Assembly: GCA_026770585.1 (NCBI GenBank)
Contig: MU646680.1
Location: 333,287 to 345,882 of the forward strand
DNA from: Baffinella frigidus
Taxonomy: Eukaryota > Cryptophyceae > Cryptomonadales > Baffinellaceae
DNA: 12,596 nt
Reading direction: 5' to 3'
Below the pieces are notes generated by a model. The model saw nothing but the letters and a program-made list of their open reading frames with translations, searched no databases and was not told the origin of the DNA. The translations under genes and the position numbers were made by a program. Positions 1-6,322 of the stretch are shown piece by piece; position 1 is the stretch's first letter, and the number at the start of each line of letters is the position of its first letter.

Positions 1-144
1 CGAACCCGTCGTGAGAGAGAGAGGGCGGTAGGGGGAGGGGGAGGGGGGACTTTCTGATTCTTCGCCGAGTTTGGGAATTGGAGTTCAGAGTTCAGGGTTT
101 AGGGTTTAAGGGGGGGGAGGGGGGACCTGCTGACTCTTAGCCAT
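1..144. repeat. Low-complexity purine-rich leader with short TTTAGGG remnant
   Basis: The + strand is rich in GA and G runs (about 15-50 and 110-126). A short degenerate telomere-like stretch with two TTTAGGG-like units lies at about 94-110. I see no gene or structured element here. Confidence 0.6.
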
Positions 145-263
145 CTGTTCATACACAGCCTGCTCATGGACGAGACACGCGTCAGATCTCAATCGCCCTA
201 AGTGCAAGAACTCAAGGTCCTAGGTTGAGTGATACAAACGTCTATGAGACCTGTGAGCCACCT

Positions 264-510
264 TTATCCGGGGAAACCTATTTTTCTTTAGTTTGATGAC
301 AAGGAAAATTACTACACAAATTCTTTAATATTACTAATATTAAAGAATTTGTGTAGTAATTTGGAAAATTACTACACAAATTCTTTAATATTACTAATAT
401 TAAAGAATTTGTGTAGTAATTTTCCTTGCCATCAAACTAAACTAATATTAAAGAATGTGTAGTAATTTTCCTTGCCATCAAACTAAAGAAAAATAGGTTT
501 CCCCGGATAA
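264..510. mobile_element. MITE-like element, TTATCCGGGG ends, 4-bp target duplication (copy 1)
   Basis: The two ends are perfect 35-bp inverted repeats (264-298 and 476-510), starting TTATCCGGGGAAACC. The element is flanked by ACCT on both sides (260-263 and 511-514). The tandem unit it interrupts carries a single ACCT at the matching point in other copies (for example around 784-787), so the insertion and its 4-bp duplication are directly visible. There is no open reading frame of note, so the element must be non-autonomous. The interior holds two tandem palindromes of exactly 60-bp period and a partial third. The segment TTCCTTGCCATCAAACTAAA is present twice, near 422 and 468. Four-base duplications are known for several DNA transposon superfamilies (for example Sola and Chapaev); the ends alone do not let me choose. 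Confidence 0.9.
306..425. repeat. Two tandem near-perfect palindromes inside MITE copy 1
   Basis: Positions 306-333 and 335-362 are perfect inverted complements around a single C at 334. Positions 363-393 and 395-425 repeat this with 31-base arms around C394. Each arm runs from AAATTACTACACA at its outer edge to TAATATTA at its centre. The nonamer TAATATTAC therefore lies at each apex (326-334, 386-394). Such sequence would form very stable hairpins when single-stranded. Confidence 0.95.
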
Positions 511-1190
511 ACCTGCTCATGCATCGCCTGCTCATGGACGAGACACGCCTCAGATCTCAATCGCCCCAAGTTCAGGAACTCAAGGTCCTAGGTTGAGTGA
601 TACAAACGTCTATGAGACTTGTGAGCCACCTGTGCATGCCTCGCCTGCTCGAGGCCGCGACACGCCTCAGGTCTATGTCGCTCCAAGTTCAGGAACTCAA
701 GGTCCTAGGTTGAGTGATACAAACGTCTGTGACACCTGTGGTCCTAGGTTGAGTGATACAAACGTCTAATGAGACTTGTGAGCCACCTGTTCATGCATCG
801 CCTGCTCATGGACGAGACACGCCTCAGGTCTATGTCGCCCCAAGTTCAGGAACTCAAGGTCTTAGGTGGTCCTAGGTAGGCCCTTGAGCCTTGAGTTGAG
901 TGATACAAACGTCTAATGAGACGTATGAGCCGCCTGTTCATGCATTGCCTGCTCACGGACGAGACACGCTTCAGGTCTGTCGTTAAAATAAATGCATTTT
1001 GAACCCCAATCCCTAACCTGAACACACCGGCACGAAACCGTAAGTGGTTCCAAACCCTGCACCCTAACCCCTAAACCGCAACCATGGTCGGATAATGAGC
1101 CACCTGTTCATACATAGCCTACTCATGGACGAGACACACTGCAGGTCTTTTCAGTCTATTTTCTCTCGCCGATGTGGTGACACCGGTGTC

Positions 1191-1250
1191 GTTTCCACTC
1201 CAAAGTTGTCGGATTTGTACCACCAACCCAGCGTGTCAACTTGAGAATAA
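1191..1250 (+). repeat. GTTGAC nested-hairpin repeat, copy 1
   Basis: This copy carries CCACTCCAAAGTTG, GGATTTGTACC and GTGTCAACTTGAGAAT in order. It matches copies at 1481-1547 (opposite strand), 1751-1804 (opposite strand), 3583-3650 and 3730-3798. The outer arms (AAGTTG and CAACTT) are complementary. This copy is the most diverged of the five. Confidence 0.75.
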
Positions 1251-1348
1251 GCTGTCAACTCGCCAAGCCTGTTCATGTATAGCCTGCTCCTGGACGTAGC
1301 ACGCTTCAGTAGGTCTAGCTCTGCCTCACTCGGGTTGACTGTCAGACT

Positions 1349-1477
1349 TTATCCGGAACAAGCACTTTCTTCTAAAAAATCTGGATGGAAATTACTACAA
1401 AATTGCTTCGGACGTGACCCCTTGTGTAGGAATTTTCATTGCCAGATTTTTTTAAAAAAATGGTTGTTCCCGGATTA
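1349..1477. mobile_element. MITE-like element of the TTATCCGG family (copy 2)
   Basis: The ends are degenerate inverted repeats: TTATCCGGAACAAGCA on the left, and the complement of TAATCCGGGAACAACCA on the right. GACT flanks both sides (1345-1348 and 1478-1481), again a 4-bp duplication. The inner arms carry damaged versions of AAATTACTACACA (about 1390-1402 and 1422-1437). The arm sequence differs from copy 1 but the two arms still pair for most of their length. Divergence between arms suggests an older insertion. Confidence 0.85.
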
Positions 1478-1480
1478 GAC

Positions 1481-1547
1481 TATTCTCAAGTTGACAGTCC
1501 GGGTCTGCGGTACAAACCCGTCAACTTTGGAGCGGAAAAGAGCCCGG
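1481..1547 (-). repeat. GTTGAC nested-hairpin repeat, copy 2
   Basis: Read on the minus strand it gives CCGCTCCAAAGTTGACGGG, TTTGTACCGCAGACCCG and CTGTCAACTTGAGAAT. GTTGAC and GTCAAC form the outer stem, and CGGGTT with ACCCG an inner stem. It sits directly beside MITE copy 2. Confidence 0.8.
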
Positions 1548-1577
1548 GCCCTAAACCCTAAACCCTAAACCCTAACG
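1548..1577 (-). repeat. Short perfect CCCTAAA (telomere-type) array
   Basis: About four consecutive CCCTAAA heptamers are present, ending in CCCTAACG. This is the C-rich strand of the plant/algal-type telomere repeat in an interstitial position. Confidence 0.85.
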
Positions 1578-1644
1578 CCAAATTGGCCAGCATCAATAGA
1601 CTGAGCCAGAGCTAGGAGTCATCCATCGCTCGCCTCTCGGTTGA

Positions 1645-1914
1645 CAACTTTCATCGGTGAAAGTTGATGGTCGAAAACTTTCGACCTTGGCAACTTTGGA
1701 CCTTGGTCATGCGGACGTTGGCGAGGATGGCAGCCTCCCGCAGCTTCCGGTCTATTCAAAAGTTGACAGTCCGGGTGTGCGGTACGAATCCGGCAACTTT
1801 TGACGCATGGTCGACCTTGGTCATGCGGACGTTAGCGAGGATGGCAGCCTCCCGCAGCTTCCGGTGCTCTTCATCTGCCTCGTCCGTCATCTTGATAATC
1901 TGCCATTCAGGGTT
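1645..1914 (+). repeat. Tandem duplication flanking a GTTGAC repeat
   Basis: The block containing GGTCATGCGGACGTT, GCGAGGATGGCAGCC and GCAGCTTCCGGT occurs at about 1699-1751 and again at 1814-1864. The second copy continues through CATCTGCCTCGTCCGTCATC to about 1914. A third copy of the latter part lies at 2172-2251. Between the first two sits a minus-strand GTTGAC repeat (1751-1804). At 1676-1694 a small perfect-like hairpin, GGTCGAAA with TTTCGACC, is seen. Short open frames across this block duplicate with the repeat and show no known domain. Confidence 0.8.
1751..1804 (-). repeat. GTTGAC nested-hairpin repeat, copy 3
   Basis: On the minus strand it reads AAAAGTTGCCGGATTCGTACC...CTGTCAACTTTTGAATAG in broken form. 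GTTGCC at one end and GTCAAC at the other keep most of the outer stem. Confidence 0.7.
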
Positions 1915-2030
1915 TTAGGGTTTAGGTTTTTTTTTCAGCGTCAGGGACTGGTTTTTTTTCAATCTATCTTTCAGGGTGTAGGGCTTAGGTTTTTTTTCAC
2001 CATCAGGGTCAAGGTTTTTTTTTCACCGGA
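1915..2030 (+). repeat. Degenerate repeat with four oligo-T runs
   Basis: GG followed by eight or nine T and then CA occurs four times (near 1927, 1951, 1989 and 2011). The runs are separated by TCAGGG-containing spacers and TTTAGG fragments. It reads as a telomere-like tract in which one T run has expanded. No gene. Confidence 0.6.
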
Positions 2031-2082
2031 AAACAATCCGCGTCTAGTTAGCTGAAATTTGCCTCGTAGTCTTTTGGGCGGG

Positions 2083-2163
2083 GATTAGTAGTTGGGAACT
2101 AACCAGGAGGGCTTCCAGAGTTTGTAGTTAGTTCCCAACTACAAATCTTCCCAACTACTAATC
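2083..2163. repeat. Three-arm palindrome
   Basis: Arm one (2083-2103, GATTAGTAGTTGGGAACTAA...) is complementary to arm two (2127-2147) with one mismatch. A third arm (2149-2163, TCCCAACTACTAATC) is a perfect complement of the first 15 bases of arm one. Arms one and three are each followed by CAGGAGGGC. The segment is thus an inverted repeat whose one end has been duplicated. It separates the repeat copies at 1836-1914 and 2172-2251. Confidence 0.85.
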
Positions 2164-2171
2164 AGGAGGGC

Positions 2172-2251
2172 GTCGAGAGGATGGCAGCCTCCCGCAGCTT
2201 CCGGTGCTCTTCATCTGCCTCGTCCGTCATCTTGATCATCTGCCATTCAGG
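2172..2251 (+). repeat. Direct copy of 1836-1914
   Basis: About 79 bases from GAGGATGGCAGCCTCCCGCA to GCCATTCAGGG are nearly identical to 1836-1914; I see a single difference in the second half (GATAATC versus GATCATC). Both copies are followed by TTTAGGG-like sequence, so the unit and its telomere-like tail were probably duplicated together. Confidence 0.85.
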
Positions 2252-2475
2252 GGGTAGGGTTAAGGATGTAGGATTTATGGTTTATGATTTAGGGTTTAGG
2301 GTTTAGGGGAGCTTCAGGGTTTAGGGTTTAGGGTTTAGAGTTTAGGTTTTAGGGTTTAGGATTTAGGATTTAGGGTTTAGGATTTAGGATTTAGGGTTTA
2401 GGGTTTAGGATTTAGGATTTAGGGTTTAGGGTTCGGGATTTAGGATTTAGGGTTTAGGGTTTAGGGTTTGGGGGA
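2252..2475 (+). repeat. Degenerate interstitial telomere-type tract, G-rich strand
   Basis: Many heptamers TTTAGGG with variants TTTAGGA, TTTAGAG and TTCGGGA run on the + strand. The array is imperfect and interrupted once by GGGAGCTTC near 2308. Confidence 0.9.
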
Positions 2476-2529
2476 ACTTGTTGCTTCGCATGCTGCGGGG
2501 GCTCGCAACCTAGTCGAGGATGTTCTGCC

Positions 2530-2606
2530 TTAAACCCTCAACCCTCAGCCCTCAACCCTCAGCCCTCAACCCTCAGCCCTCAGCCCTCAACCCTCAGCCC
2601 TCGGCC

Positions 2607-2640
<34 letters not shown>

Positions 2641-2830
2641 ACCATCAACAATAAATCAGGGACCTAAGCACTACACCCTAAACCTTCAACTAAGCCCTGT
2701 ACCAGAAACCCTAAGCCCTAAGCACCAAACCCTAAACCCGAACCCTATACCCTACACCCTACACCCTAAACCCTACATCCTAATCCCGAAACCCTGTACC
2801 CTGTACCCTGAACCCTTCACCCTGAACCGG
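2530..2830 (-). repeat. Degenerate telomere-type tract, C-rich strand
   Basis: First a CCCTCAA/CCCTCAG array (about 2532-2642), then mixed CCCTAAA, CCCTACA, CCCTGTA and CCCGAAA units to about 2828. With the preceding TTTAGGG tract it forms a G-strand then C-strand order, separated by about 60 non-repetitive bases (2476-2530). Confidence 0.85.
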
Positions 2831-2838
2831 ACCAGATT

Positions 2839-2999
2839 TCATCCGGCCAGGTATTTAATTTAAATGCTCGGCGGAGTTCCCCATACAACGAAAATTACTA
2901 CACAGGCGATGAAAGACTCGTGTCCGAAAGATCATGTGTAGTAATTTTCGTACATTTGGGGAACTCCCGAGCATTTGATTTAAATACCTGACCGGATGA
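2839..2999. mobile_element. MITE-like element with TCATCCGG ends, 4-bp target duplication (copy 3)
   Basis: Long imperfect inverted arms start TCATCCGGCCAGGTATTTAA on the left and TCATCCGGTCAGGTATTTAA on the minus strand of the right. They continue through AAATGCTCGG and GTTCCCC to CGAAAATTACTACACA at about 2889-2904, with its complement at about 2936-2950. GATT flanks both sides (2835-2838 and 3000-3003). The subterminal arms do not resemble those of copies 1 and 4, but the outer CATCCGG and inner AAATTACTACACA blocks do. Confidence 0.87.
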
Positions 3000-3003
3000 G
3001 ATT

Positions 3004-3133
3004 GTCCTAGACAGTCTCAAGAGGAAATAAGAAGACCAAAACGTGAGGCTCGCCTTTCGATCGGTTTCGGGTTTCGGGTTCAGAGTTTCGGGTGTATGTC
3101 CTGTGCTTGAGGCTAGTTCGGTAGGGCTCGTAA
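3004..3133. other. Unassigned spacer between two elements
   Basis: A few GGTTTCGGG/GGTTCAGAG heptamer-like units lie near 3063-3092. Otherwise I see nothing recognisable. Minus-strand open frames here are short and partly read through the adjacent elements. Confidence 0.4.
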
Positions 3134-3327
3134 CCACCAGCCCTCACGGAGGGACCAAATCCACGGTTTTCGACCGTTTGTGCAAAGCAGTTTAAAACTC
3201 CCATTTGTGGGAGAATGGGACTTTTAAGATTATGTTGTGTAGGACAGACCCCCCCCAAAAGGGGGGCTGCAAGGGCCAAATGGCTCCAATGAATTCGGTG
3301 ATTTGGTCTCTCCGGGAGGGTTGGTGG
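3134..3327. mobile_element. Inverted-repeat element with CCACCA ends (copy 1)
   Basis: The left end is CCACCAGCCCTCACGG, GAGGGACCAAATC (3134-3162). The minus strand of the right end reads CCACCAACCCTCCCGG, AGAGACCAAATC. The interior carries small hairpins CTCCCATTTGTGGGAG (about 3197-3212) and CCCCCCCCAAAAGGGGGG (about 3249-3266). No clear target duplication is visible, so the outermost boundaries could be off by a few bases. It shares its ends with the element at 5587-5754. Confidence 0.75.
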
Positions 3328-3408
3328 CACCCCGTCGAGAATCTTCTGCTGCTCGATTGTCTTCAACCTGATGAACTCAAGCTCCTTATCCCCGAACGTC
3401 CGATACTG

Positions 3409-3536
3409 CCACGCCAGATTGGAGGTGGGGGTTAATTTTTTTTTAAGTCCTAGATATCCAGGGCCTTTGACTTTTGAAAACCACTGCCCTCAGGAGGAAT
3501 TGACTTTTGGCGACCCCTTCCAAGTCTCTGGCGTGG
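3409..3536. mobile_element. Small inverted-repeat insertion, CCACGCCAGA ends
   Basis: The ends CCACGCCAGA and TCTGGCGTGG are perfect 10-bp inverted repeats. The uninterrupted sibling copy at 3657-3802 reads ATACTGCGAGATC, whereas here ATACTG and TGCGAGATC flank the insert. The empty site is therefore visible and TG is duplicated (3407-3408 and 3537-3538). Because of base matching the duplication could be counted as 2 or 3 bp. The interior holds an oligo-T run, a CCACTGCCCTC stretch and two TTGACTTTTG motifs. No open frame; non-autonomous. Confidence 0.85.
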
Positions 3537-3582
3537 TGCGAGATCGTTAGCGTGTTTTAGAATACCTGGCTCTGTGGGGAGA

Positions 3583-3650
3583 AGGCTCTTTCCCGCTCCA
3601 TAGTTGACGGGTTTGTACGGCTAACCCGGAATGTCAACTTGGGAACAGTC
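3583..3650 (+). repeat. GTTGAC nested-hairpin repeat, copy 4
   Basis: AGTTGAC and GTCAACTT form an outer stem, and CGGGTT with AACCCG an inner stem around TGTACGGCT. Preceded by GGCTCTTTCCCGCTCCA as in copies 2 and 5. Confidence 0.85.
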
Positions 3651-3729
3651 TTGAAAGCTCCTTATCCCCGAAAGTCCGATACTGCGAGATCGTTAGCGTG
3701 TTTTGGAATACATGGATCTGTGGGGAGGG

Positions 3730-3798
3730 GGCTCTTTCCCGCTCCAAAGTTGACGGGTTTGTGCGGCTAACCCGGAATGTCAACTTGGGAATAGTCCT
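3730..3798 (+). repeat. GTTGAC nested-hairpin repeat, copy 5
   Basis: This is the tandem-duplicated sibling of copy 4, with the same double stem and few differences (TGTGCGGCT in the loop). Confidence 0.85.
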
Positions 3799-3863
3799 TC
3801 AGCCCGACCGAGACAGAGCGGGGAGCTGAGTATCGCCGAAGAGCCAATACCTAGCTCTGCCCC

Positions 3864-3962
3864 AGTTTCATTATGGCTCGTCCTTGAAAATTATTATTTA
3901 AGAACAGAAATCCAGTACAGAAGAGCGAACAGAAAGCCTTCAGGACGAGCCAGAGTAAAACT
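3864..3962. repeat. Foldback with GGCTCGTCC arms
   Basis: The left arm (3864-3888) contains AGTTTCATTATGGCTCGTCC. The right arm (3939-3962), read on the minus strand, gives AGTTTTACTCTGGCTCGTCC. GGCTCGTCC is perfect and the outer half is imperfect. The loop is A-rich with GAACAGAAA repeated. The left flank CTAGCTCTG matches the end of the element at 5977-6150, but the right flank does not mirror it, so the boundary is uncertain. Confidence 0.7.
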
Positions 3963-4200
3963 CGCGGTAGGAAGTGCCAATGCCGGGAAGAGCAGGCAAC
4001 TGAAGAATGCGGAAAGGACTACGGTAGGACTCCTACTTTAGACGTGACCGGGAGCAATCAAAAGTCAACTCAATTGCAGAAAACACGGAAACCCGTGTTT
4101 TCTTCCAAAAGTTGACCTCGCGGCACTGGAGAGTTGACTTCTGCGATTGACCACCCTCAGGTCTAGGTAGCATCTGGACTCATCTGGATGTGAAGGCACA
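3963..4200. other. Mostly unassigned sequence with one perfect hairpin
   Basis: A perfect 10-bp stem with a 4-base loop (GAAAACACGG, AAAC, CCGTGTTTTC) lies at 4079-4102. It is flanked by AAAAGTCAACT and AAAAGTTGACC, so an outer GTCAAC/GTTGAC pairing is possible. Another GTTGAC occurs near 4133. No gene is recognised. Confidence 0.6.
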
Positions 4201-5060
4201 TCGCCTTGTTTCATTCCCTATATTTGTCCTGAGCTAGCTCCTCTAAAACCCAAGGACCCGAAAAAGGGCGGTTCGGTCCCTCTCTCTCTCAGGGCTGGTG
4301 GATTCAGCCGGAATCCGGCGACCTGAGGACAAATTCTAAAATGAAGGAAGCGAGAACATGTGGAAGGGTGGCAGTTTTTGCGGGGCTCCTGTCGAAGACT
4401 GGATCGCAAGAGGGAGCGTCCCGCGCGTGCAAGAGGCTGGGATCGTGCACATGAGCGGGCACGAGCAGGATGGCGGTGTGGCGATGGCTGGGCAGAGCGG
4501 GAGCCCTCCCCCGAGCATCGACTACACAGTTGAGGCTCTGGCGAGAGAGGATAGTCGCATGGGCGCGGGGGATGGGGGGGCATTCACATCATGCCACATT
4601 TTTGCCACGGCGCGGAACTGGCGAACGATGAAGGCCATCTTCCCCAGCCTCAGAAGAAGATGAGGAGATCCCGCCCCGACTCCCGACCGCCCTGCCCTGC
4701 CCCTCTAAAAGTTGACTTTTGACGAAATCGACTTTCGAGAGCGAGCTGTTGGCGGGTCTCTCTGAACTGTCTGTCCCCGGCCCCTGCCTCTGCTCGAGCG
4801 CTCGGAGCGAGTTGCATCGCCCCAGAGGCGTGAAAAGGTGCTGCGCTGCGCTCGAGCACCTGGAGATTTGCGTGACACTCAGCTGGCGCAACTCGGAGAC
4901 AGCTGCTTTGAAGAAAGCGGTGAAGAAGGGCGTTGAGGTGTTGCAGCAGTGGTGAGGAGGGGGGTGGCGAGTGAAGAGGGGGGGGCGAGATGGACGGCGC
5001 CAATTCGCTCAGCCTCTCCACCGTCTTTGAGGTTAACCATGCCTCCCCTCTGTCTCTGAC
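4201..5060. other. GC-rich, least repetitive stretch; possible exon-bearing DNA, unproven
   Basis: This is the only part of the window without obvious repeats. It holds + strand open frames at 4358-4663 (101 codons) and 4719-4955 (78 codons; its C-terminal part is Lys/Ala/Val rich, ALKKAVKKGVEVLQQW), and overlapping minus-strand frames at 4218-4583, 4589-4891 and 4650-5021. None shows a domain I recognise. Several open frames overlap on both strands, which is what high GC alone produces. A short GTTGACTTTTGACG motif at about 4708 is shared with repeats elsewhere. A real gene, if any, would probably be spliced. I cannot choose a frame or strand. Confidence 0.3.
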
Positions 5061-5360
5061 ATAATTTTAAACCCGAACCCCGAAACCCTCACCCTGAACG
5101 ATGTCCTTACCTCTCGAGCCCCCCGGACAAACGCTGCTCCGCATATCCCAAGCAGGCGGTCTTGGTGTTCCTGAGGAGGCAGTGTGTGCTCTCACGATTT
5201 TCAGCAAAATCATATCACTCATATCAGGATGCCAACTTCTCACTGGGCGCAAACAAGTTTCAAACCCATTGATTTGCACTGGAGCTCCGGACAGGAAAAG
5301 AGGATCTGGTCCCACTCTAAGAGTGAGCAGGTGGGGTTTCTCACCCGGCGTCCTTGCCTA
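5061..5360. other. Unassigned sequence
   Basis: A short CCCGAAACCC-like heptamer patch lies at about 5069-5095. A 91-codon + strand frame begins at 5101 and overlaps other frames. No domain, repeat copy or structured element is recognised. Confidence 0.3.
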
Positions 5361-5533
5361 CCACGCAAGAGTGTAAGACTGACCTGGGAAAACGAGTCAG
5401 TTCACACGGAATTTGTATCAACTTTCCGAAATTTTGATTTTTCTCGGCGGAGAATGTTGACTTATGAACTTTTCAAAATAGCCAGATCTGGCTATTTCTC
5501 CTGCAGGCCACTCTGCCCTACACTCTTGCGTGG
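5361..5533. mobile_element. Inverted-repeat element, CCACGCAAGAGTGTA ends
   Basis: Positions 5361-5375 and 5519-5533 are perfect 15-bp inverted repeats. The interior carries a perfect 22-bp palindrome (5476-5497, AAATAGCCAGA and its complement). Flanks TTGCCTACC (left, ending at the terminus) and TTGCTCTACC (right, three bases outside the terminus) resemble a diverged 9-10-bp duplication, as made by Mutator-type elements, but this is weak. The CCACGC start is shared with the insertion at 3409-3536. Confidence 0.65.
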
Positions 5534-5586
5534 GTTGCTCTACCTCGGGGACCACTCCTGACGGGCATTTTCAACTTCCCTAGCAA

Positions 5587-5754
5587 CCACCAACCCTCAC
5601 GGTTTGGGCAAATGGTCGAATTTGGCGGTACGTAATGCCCTAGCAGACCGTCGGATTCCGACGTCGGTTATTTTTAAAACTCCAAAAACAAGGTGTTTAG
5701 AGTTTTAAAACTGGTACGTAGTTTCCCAATTGCCCACACCGTGAGGGCTGGTGG
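5587..5754. mobile_element. Inverted-repeat element with CCACCA ends (copy 2)
   Basis: The left end CCACCAACCCTCACGG continues TTTGGGCAAATGG. The minus strand of the right end gives CCACCAGCCCTCACGG, TGTGGGCAATTGG. Inner arms TTTTAAAACTC and GAGTTTTAAAA (about 5672-5710) pair, and GGTACGTA occurs near both arms. It shares its first 16 bases with the element at 3134-3327, then differs on both arms together. No target duplication is clear. Confidence 0.78.
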
Positions 5755-5769
5755 AATGAAGCGGATGTG

Positions 5770-5935
5770 TTCTAGAAACAATTCACTGTAATTATTCTAG
5801 AAATAATTCGCTAGCAACATTCTATGGCGGGTACTAAATTCGGTGTTTCTGGTACTAATTCGGTGTTTCTGGAATTTCTGGTACTAAATTCGGTGTTTCT
5901 GAAACTGGTACTAGATTCGGTGTTTCTGGAATGCG
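5770..5935 (+). repeat. Short tandem repeats (GGTACTAAATTCGGTGTTTCT)
   Basis: Four copies of a 20-21-bp unit (GGTACTAAATTCGGTGTTTC then T) start at 5830, 5851, 5880 and 5907, with irregular short spacers containing GGAATTTCT or GAAAC. Just before, TTCTAGAAACAATTC and TTCTAGAAATAATTC are a pair of related 15-mers (about 5770-5812). No gene. Confidence 0.85.
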
Positions 5936-5976
5936 GCCACGCCTGGTGTGAATTTCATTTTCAAATCCATCTATGA

Positions 5977-6150
5977 CTAGCTCTGTCCCACTTGATTTCG
6001 TCTCATCATTAAAAAAAATTAGCCGTAGATGGGCAGTTAATTTGTACTGGAGATCCTTCTTGAAAACTAATTATACCGGCTAAATGTTTAACTAATTATA
6101 CCGGCTAAATGTTTTTAATGATGAGACGAAATCAAGTGGAACAGAGCTAG
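5977..6150. mobile_element. MITE-like element, CTAGCTCTG ends, 5-bp target duplication
   Basis: Inverted repeats of about 39 bases (5977-6015 and 6112-6150) differ at one position and begin CTAGCTCTGTYCCACTTGAT. TATGA flanks both sides (5972-5976 and 6151-6155). A 25-bp internal unit with ATACCGGCTAAATGTTT is tandemly duplicated at 6065-6089 and 6090-6114. The pairing of the arms extends inward as AATTAGCCG with CGGCTAAAT. Five-base duplications occur with Transib-type transposases among others; the family cannot be assigned. No coding capacity. Confidence 0.9.
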
Positions 6151-6218
6151 TATGAGTAAAGTTGATTCTCGCCCTGGAAACACGCCAAAAGTGGAGCCCT
6201 TGGAGCCATCCATGGTCT

Positions 6219-6322
6219 TATCCCTTCAGTGCCCATAGGGTGAATATTTACCCTAGCTCGCCCTAGGCAGGTCCTAGGGCCCTACCGTGGAGTGTATGAG
6301 CCTACTGGTCACTTGAGGGATA
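6219..6322 (+). mobile_element. TATCCC palindromic element, copy A
   Basis: A 104-base element with ends TATCCCTTCAGTGCCCA and (minus strand) TATCCCTCAAGTGACCA. An off-centre hairpin TAGGGT...ACCCTA follows the left end. The core CCTAGGCAGGTCCTAGGGCC, CTACCG and GTATGAGCCTAC follows. Three further copies lie at 6481-6582, 9153-9257 and 9348-9451. Confidence 0.85.

Larger units (their letters stand above)
145..1318 (+). repeat. Irregular tandem array of a ~117-bp unit
   Basis: The unit begins TGTTCATGCATCGCCTGCTC, continues GGACGAGACACGCCTCAG, then GGTCCTAGGTTGAGTGATAC, and closes with TGAGCCACC. Copies are at about 145-263 (continuing after the insertion at 511), 514-630, 631-740, 788-934 and 935-985. 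Partial copies lie at about 1093-1146 and 1268-1318. Part of the unit is duplicated again at 740-787. Copy 788-934 contains about 30 extra bases that create AACTCAAGG...CCTTGAGTT, an inverted repeat also found in the GATACAGG family elsewhere in this window. Between copies, 986-1092 is degenerate CCCTAA-like sequence and 1147-1267 contains a GTTGAC hairpin. Function unknown. It is not coding in any obvious way. Confidence 0.85.
3381..3802 (+). repeat. Tandem duplication, ~146-bp unit, first copy interrupted
   Basis: GCTCCTTATCCCCGAA...GTCCGATACTG starts at 3381 and again at 3657. Both copies continue into GCGAGATCGTTAGCGTGTTT, CTGTGGGGAG and a GTTGAC hairpin repeat. The first copy is longer because a 128-base element (3409-3536) splits it. 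Identity outside the insertion is high, so the duplication is recent relative to other repeats here. Confidence 0.9.

Noticed and set aside
264-510. Viral origin or integrated geminivirus-like fragment, from TAATATTAC
   Set aside because: A nine-base AT-rich motif is not enough; there is no Rep-like reading frame, and the element has DNA-transposon-type 4-bp duplications.
145-985. LTR retrotransposon
   Set aside because: The long direct repeats are a tandem array, with no TG...CA ends, primer-binding site, polypurine tract or protease/reverse transcriptase frames.
4358-4955. Two neighbouring + strand open frames as a two-exon gene
   Set aside because: No domain, no convincing splice pair and equally long minus-strand frames; left as an unproven possibility.
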